Source of the DNA: Oscillibacter valericigenes
Lineage (GTDB): Bacteria > Bacillota > Clostridia > Oscillospirales > Oscillospiraceae
Assembly: GCF_016902445.1 (NCBI RefSeq)
Contig: NZ_JACSNX010000004.1
Coordinates: forward strand, 62,001-126,000
Direction of reading: 5' to 3'
DNA: 64,000 nt
The translations under genes were made by a program, and so were the position numbers. The notes below the pieces were generated by a model. It was not told where the DNA came from. It ran no database searches and saw nothing but the letters and a program-made list of their open reading frames with translations. The first letter of the stretch is position 1. Each line of letters begins with the position of its first letter. Below are positions 60,154 to 64,000 of this stretch, one piece after another.

Positions 60154-61629
60154 ATGAATACCAGTATCTATCAGAATATCGCCACCCGCACCGCTGGGGA
60201 TATTTATATCGGTGTGGTGGGCCCCGTGCGCACCGGGAAGTCCACGTTCATCAAACGGTTCATGGAGACCCAGGTGATCCCCAACATCGATAACGTGTAC
60301 CGGAAGGAGCGGGCCCGGGATGAGCTGCCCCAGAGCGGCTCCGGCCGGACCATCATGACCGCCGAGCCCAAGTTCGTCCCGGAGGAGGCCGCCCAGATCC
60401 AGCTGCCGGACGGGGGAAACTGCTCCGTGCGGCTTATCGACTGCGTGGGCTACATGGTGAAGGGAGCCATCGGCCAGATGGAGGACGACGCCCCCCGGAT
60501 GGTCACTACCCCCTGGTACGACCACGAGATCCCCATGACCGAGGCGGCGGAGATCGGCACCCGGAAGGTCATCGCTGAGCACTCCACCATCGGCATCGTC
60601 ATCACCACCGACGGCACCATCTCCGACATCCCCCGGGAGGACTACCTGGAGGCGGAGGAGCGGGTGATCCGGGAGCTGCAGGAGCTGGGGAAGCCCTTCA
60701 TCGTTCTGCTGAACTCCGCCGACCCCCGGGGCGACCGGGCCCAGGCCATCGCCAAGGACATCTCCTCCCGGTACGAGGTCCACTGCATGGCTGTCAACTG
60801 CCTGGAGCTGGACGAGGACGCGGTGGCCGCCATATTGAAGGCGGTGCTCTACGAGTTCCCCATGCAGGAGCTGGACCTGTTCCTGCCTCCTTGGGTGGAC
60901 GCTCTGCCTGCCAGTCACCCCATCAAAGCGGGACTGTACGACGCCGTCCGCCAGAACACTGCACAGCTCCGCCATATCCGGGAGGTGGAGGGCGTCATCG
61001 CCGCCCTGGGAGAGAGCGAACACATCAGCGAGGCGAAGATCACCGCCATCGACCTGGGCACCGGCGTGGCCGCAGCTCGTCTGGCCCTGCCCCGGGAGCT
61101 GTTCTACCAGACCCTGTCGGAGCAGTCCGGCTTTGAGGTGGCCGATGACGGGGACCTGATGAGCCTGCTTACCAAGCTGGCGGCGGTGAAAGCGGAGTAC
61201 GACAAGGTGGCATCCGCCCTCCGGGACGTGCGGGAGACCGGCTATGGCATTGTGGTGCCGGGCATCGACGAGCTGAAGCTGGAGGAGCCGGAGATCATGA
61301 AGCAGGGCGGCCGTTACGGCGTTCGGCTGAAGGCCAGCGCCCCCAGCATCCACATGATCCGGGCGGACATCGAGACTGCTGTCAGTCCCATCGTGGGCAA
61401 CGAGAAGCAGTCCGAAGACATGGTGAACTACCTGCTCCAGGAGTTCGAGGGGGACACCAGCAAGATCTGGCAGTCCAACATCTTCGGCCGCAGCTTCCAC
61501 GAGCTGGTGAACGAGGACCTGCAGGCCAAGCTGAAGCGGATGCCGGAGGACGCCCGGCGGAAGCTCCAGGAGACGCTGACCCGCATCATCAACGAGGGCA
61601 GCGGGGGACTCATCTGCATCATTCTATAA
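60154..61629 (+). CDS. spoIVA: Stage IV sporulation protein A (SpoIVA)
   Basis: A 491-residue cytoskeletal ATPase that polymerises on the forespore and forms the coat basement layer. Walker A GPVRTGKST lies at residues 23-31, LIDCVGYMVKGA is the switch region and TTDGTI follows; the C-terminal IINEGSGGLICIIL is the conserved end needed for SpoVM interaction. Length matches Bacillus (492). ATG 60154 has AAAAGGA about 10 bases upstream. Confidence 0.97.
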   Translation: MNTSIYQNIATRTAGDIYIGVVGPVRTGKSTFIKRFMETQVIPNIDNVYRKERARDELPQSGSGRTIMTAEPKFVPEEAAQIQLPDGGNCSVRLIDCVGYMVKGAIGQMEDDAPRMVTTPWYDHEIPMTEAAEIGTRKVIAEHSTIGIVITTDGTISDIPREDYLEAEERVIRELQELGKPFIVLLNSADPRGDRAQAIAKDISSRYEVHCMAVNCLELDEDAVAAILKAVLYEFPMQELDLFLPPWVDALPASHPIKAGLYDAVRQNTAQLRHIREVEGVIAALGESEHISEAKITAIDLGTGVAAARLALPRELFYQTLSEQSGFEVADDGDLMSLLTKLAAVKAEYDKVASALRDVRETGYGIVVPGIDELKLEEPEIMKQGGRYGVRLKASAPSIHMIRADIETAVSPIVGNEKQSEDMVNYLLQEFEGDTSKIWQSNIFGRSFHELVNEDLQAKLKRMPEDARRKLQETLTRIINEGSGGLICIIL

Positions 61630-61640
61630 AAGCGGCCCCG

Positions 61641-61669
61641 GCGGGCACCGGATGTCCGGTGCCCGCTTT
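61641..61669 (+). terminator. Terminator of spoIVA
   Basis: GCGGGCACCGGA (61641-61652) pairs with 61655-61666, followed by TTTCC. The stem is strong and the T-tract short. Confidence 0.7.
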
Positions 61670-61742
61670 CCGGCTGCCCCGGCCGGACAGGCCTCCTTTG
61701 GGCCGGAACTTCCGGATTTCCAGGCTTTTCTGAGATTTTCTC

Positions 61743-61771
61743 TTGAAAACAGGCGAAAACTAGAGTATAAT
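61743..61771 (+). promoter_or_regulatory. Sigma-A promoter of the DUF1858-trmK operon
   Basis: TTGAAA (61743-61748), a 17-base spacer and TATAAT (61766-61771), 40 bases before the DUF1858 start. Confidence 0.83.
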
Positions 61772-61811
61772 ACCTCTGCTGAATTTTAGATTAGAATTGG
61801 AGGAACCTCTG

Positions 61812-62021
61812 ATGATCGAGATCAAGAAGGACACCATCATCGGTGACATCCTGGACGTGGCGCCTCAGACCGCGCCCATCTTCCTGTCCATCGGCATGCA
61901 CTGCCTGGGCTGCCCCTCCTCCCGGGGCGAGACCGTGGAGGAGGCCTGTATGGTCCACGGCGTGGACTGCGACAAGCTGCTGGCCCTGGTGAACGAGGAA
62001 GCCAACAAGAAGGCGGAATAA
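61812..62021 (+). CDS. DUF1858 redox-disulfide protein
   Basis: A 69-residue protein with the DUF1858 pattern: an N-terminal helix (DTIIGDILDVAPQTAPIFLSIGMHC), a CLGC redox pair (CxxC) and a C-terminal HGVDCDKLLALVNEE. Members often accompany hybrid-cluster proteins. TTGGAGGA is the SD, 8 bases before ATG 61812. It may share a transcript with trmK, 72 bases on. Confidence 0.92.
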   Translation: MIEIKKDTIIGDILDVAPQTAPIFLSIGMHCLGCPSSRGETVEEACMVHGVDCDKLLALVNEEANKKAE

Positions 62022-62093
62022 TTCCAAATCTGCGGGACGCATACGGGAGCTGCCTGTATGCGTCCTCCGCCGACAGCCGGACAGGAGGGCGCC

Positions 62094-62810
62094 ATGGGAA
62101 AACATCTGGAACTGACGCCGCGCCTGCGGCAGATCGCCGCCTGGGTGCCGCAGAACGCGCACCTCGCTGATGTTGGCACGGATCACGCCTATCTGCCCGT
62201 GTGGCTGACGCTGCAGGGCCGCGTGGCCTCTGCCATTGCCAGCGATCTGCGCCGGGGCCCCCTGGACCGGGCCCGCCAGACCGGCCGGCGGTACGGCGTG
62301 GAGGAGCGCATCACCTACCGCCTGGGCAACGGCCTGGCGGCGGTGCAGCCGGAGGAGTGCGACACCATCGTCATCGCCGGCATGGGGGGCGAGAACATCG
62401 CCCAGATCCTGGCCCGCGCGCCCTGGACCGCCGATGGCGGCCACACGCTGCTGCTCCAGCCCCAGAGCCGGGCGGAAGCGCTGCGGGCCTTCCTGGCGGA
62501 GAACGGCTATGCCATCCGGCGGGAGGCGCTGGTGCGGGACCGGGGATTCCTCTATCCCGTCATGGAGGCCGGGGCGGGGGAGATGACCCTGACCCTGGGC
62601 CAGCAGTGGGCCGGGGCGGATCTGCTCTATGACCCTCTGGGGGACCGGTACATCATCGAGAAGATCATCCAGCTCCAGGCGGCGGCGGCCGGGTCCAACC
62701 GGGCGGCGGCACAGTCGGCCAGGGAACGGGGCGACTACGCCCGGGCCGTCATCACGGAGCTTCTGCAAATGAGGGAGGAATGGCGCCATGCCAACGGTCC
62801 GGGAAATTGA
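62094..62810 (+). CDS. trmK: tRNA (adenine-22-N1) methyltransferase TrmK
   Basis: A 238-residue SAM-dependent enzyme. DVGTDHAYLPVWL is the SAM motif I and IAGMGGENIAQIL the family motif; a C-terminal coiled helix follows (AAAAGSNRAAAQSARERG). ATG 62094 has AGGAGGG upstream. It overlaps the Nif3 gene by 23 bases, and the trmK-Nif3 pair is conserved in Firmicutes. Confidence 0.95.
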   Translation: MGKHLELTPRLRQIAAWVPQNAHLADVGTDHAYLPVWLTLQGRVASAIASDLRRGPLDRARQTGRRYGVEERITYRLGNGLAAVQPEECDTIVIAGMGGENIAQILARAPWTADGGHTLLLQPQSRAEALRAFLAENGYAIRREALVRDRGFLYPVMEAGAGEMTLTLGQQWAGADLLYDPLGDRYIIEKIIQLQAAAAGSNRAAAQSARERGDYARAVITELLQMREEWRHANGPGN

Positions 62811-63579
62811 ACAGGCCCTGTTCCGCCTGGCCCCCAAAGAGGGCGCCATGGACTGGGACAACGTGGGGCAGCTGCTGGGGGACCCGGACCGGGAGGTCCG
62901 GCAGGTCCTGGTGGCTCTGGACATCACGGAGGCTGTGGCGGACGAGGCCATCGCCCAGGGGTGCCAGCTGATCGTCAGCCACCACCCGGTGATGAACTGC
63001 AAGTGGCTGCCGGTGCAGTCCGTCCGGCAGGACACGCCCCAGGGGCACCTGCTGCTGAAAATCCTGAAGAACGACCTGTCCGCCATCTGCATGCACACGA
63101 ACCTGGATGTGGCCCCCGGCGGCGTCAACGATGCGCTGGCCGCCGCCCTGGGGCTGGAGGACCCTGGGCCGCTGGAGGTCACGGACGGGATCTGCCGGGT
63201 GGGACACCTGTCAAGTCCTATGCCTTTCCAGGCATTCGCCCAGCATGTCTGCCGGTGTCTGCGGGCCAACGGCGTCCGGTACGCCGGGGCAGAGGGCCCG
63301 GTGCAGAAGATCGCGGTGGGCGGCGGCGCCTGCGCCGACTATGCGGACGCGGCCATCGCCGCGGGGTGCGACGTGTTCGTCACCTCGGACCTCAGCTATC
63401 ATGAATTCCTGGACGCGGAGGGGAAGGGCATCCGCCTGATCGACGCGGGCCATTTCCCCACCGAGGACCCCGTGTGCGCCGTGCTGGTGGAGTATCTGTG
63501 CGGACAGTTCCCGGGCCTCGACGTGTCCAAGTCCGCCTCCCACCGGGAGGTCATCCAGTATTACGTAGAAGGAGAGTAA
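62788..63579 (+). CDS. Nif3-like dinuclear metal center protein
   Basis: A 263-residue Nif3/YqfO family protein. Metal-binding motifs are VSHHPVM, MHTNLDVAPGGVND and near the end DAGHFPTE. The Bacillus insertion domain is absent, giving the short form. Function remains uncertain. ATG 62788 overlaps trmK; GAGGGAGGA is the SD. Confidence 0.94.
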   Translation: MPTVREIEQALFRLAPKEGAMDWDNVGQLLGDPDREVRQVLVALDITEAVADEAIAQGCQLIVSHHPVMNCKWLPVQSVRQDTPQGHLLLKILKNDLSAICMHTNLDVAPGGVNDALAAALGLEDPGPLEVTDGICRVGHLSSPMPFQAFAQHVCRCLRANGVRYAGAEGPVQKIAVGGGACADYADAAIAAGCDVFVTSDLSYHEFLDAEGKGIRLIDAGHFPTEDPVCAVLVEYLCGQFPGLDVSKSASHREVIQYYVEGE

Positions 63580-63585
63580 TCAGCT

Positions 63586-64000
63586 ATGTCCGGACATTCC
63601 AAGTGGCATAATATCCAGAAGACCAAGGGTGCGGCCGACGCCAAGCGCTCCGCCGCCTTCACCAAGATCGCCAAGGAGATCATCGTGGCCGTGAAAGAGG
63701 GCGGCGGCTCCGGCGACCCCAACAACAACTCCCGTCTGGCCACGGTCATTGCCAAGGCCAAGGCTGTGAACATGCCCAACGACAACATCAAGCGCACCAT
63801 CGACCGGGCTCTGGGCGCCGGCAGCACCGACAACTACGAGGCCGTCACCTACGAGGGCTACGGCCCCGGCGGCGTGGCCGTCATCGTGGAGGCCCTGACT
63901 GACAACCGCCAGCGCACTGCGCCGGAGGTCCGCCACGCGTTCGACAAGTGCAACGGCAACCTGGGCGCCCAGGGCTGCGTGTCCTGGTCCTTCGACAAGA
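63586..64000 (+). CDS. yebC: YebC/PmpR family protein (cut by the window end)
   Basis: The first 138 codons of a YebC/PmpR protein, a regulator or ribosome-associated factor for polyproline translation. [26 protein letters not shown] start, ARTF-like [14 protein letters not shown] and the later [14 protein letters not shown] are diagnostic. ATG 63586 is 6 bases after the Nif3 stop with AAGGAGAG as SD. The C-terminal part lies beyond 64000. Confidence 0.96.
   Translation, partial: MSGHSKWHNIQKTKGAADAKRSAAFTKIAKEIIVAVKEGGGSGDPNNNSRLATVIAKAKAVNMPNDNIKRTIDRALGAGSTDNYEAVTYEGYGPGGVAVIVEALTDNRQRTAPEVRHAFDKCNGNLGAQGCVSWSFDK

Noticed and set aside
1-64000. tRNA or rRNA genes
   Set aside because: I saw no cloverleaf with GGTTCRANYC-type arms or rRNA sequence in the intergenic spaces on either strand.

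Overview
The window is a dense stretch of a high-GC chromosome from an anaerobic, spore-forming Clostridia member, most likely a gut Oscillospiraceae relative (Flavonifractor, Intestinimonas or Lawsonibacter type; inferred from gene content, not from a database search). Supporting genes are the ispH-rpsA fusion typical of Clostridia, the sporulation genes sigG, spoVM, spoIVA, ytfJ/gerW and ylmC-type, a butyryl-CoA:acetate CoA-transferase-type gene, S-layer homology (SLH) proteins, and many GTG/TTG starts behind strong Shine-Dalgarno (SD) sites. I see no tRNA, rRNA, CRISPR array, prophage or insertion sequence with a transposase.

Layout: 1-595 is a non-coding block bounded by two inverted copies of a hairpin-forming sequence. 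596-2164 holds small accessory genes, one of them broken by an amber codon. 2353-4124 is a divergent control region between an SLH protein and an XRE regulator that begins the comEC-holA-rnmV operon. 8300-11107 is accessory: an XRE membrane protein, a GNAT-YoaP protein, a repeat-rich spacer and an unrecognised low-GC gene. 11311-18440 carries glnS, a thioesterase, a Cthe_2159-type lipoprotein, sigG, a ylmC-type gene and a TPR/DUF4261 protein. 18763-27284 has rpsB-tsf followed by a duplicated tsf tail, an SLH-transglutaminase protein, and a chain of M50 protease, scpA, scpB, DUF2953, ytfJ, dacF-like and rluB-like genes. 27285-32966 has a structured leader followed by RpiR, an HI0933 flavoprotein, cmk, plsC and ispH-rpsA. 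33154-42255 has the CoA-transferase, carD-ispD-ispF, a DUF3343/cysteine-desulfurase pair, cdaA-cdaR, rseC, DUF5685 and a DnaJ protein.

42283-55557 is one conserved housekeeping run: yicC, remA, gmk, rpoZ, priA, def, fmt, yugP, rsmB, rlmN, prpC, prkC and rsgA. It ends with a 51-codon membrane protein and a 24-codon spoVM. 55723-64000 holds a SPOCS-LysM coat-type protein, an amino-acid ABC importer on the minus strand, spoIVA, DUF1858, trmK, a Nif3 gene and the start of yebC.

How it fits together: SpoVM and SpoIVA, which together form the base of the spore coat, lie 4.6 kb apart with a SPOCS-LysM protein between them. Sigma-E-like promoters can be read before spoIVA and the SPOCS-LysM gene, and a forespore-type promoter before sigG. 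The observations I rate highest are (1) a candidate promoter and SD/ATG inside ispH that could express S1 separately, (2) a structured RNA leader before the RpiR gene, (3) a Rex-like operator before the butyrate gene, (4) duplication of the tsf 3' end with compensatory stem changes, (5) a 107-bp MITE-like element with heptamer inverted repeats and a second partial copy, and (6) the unannotated-size spoVM.
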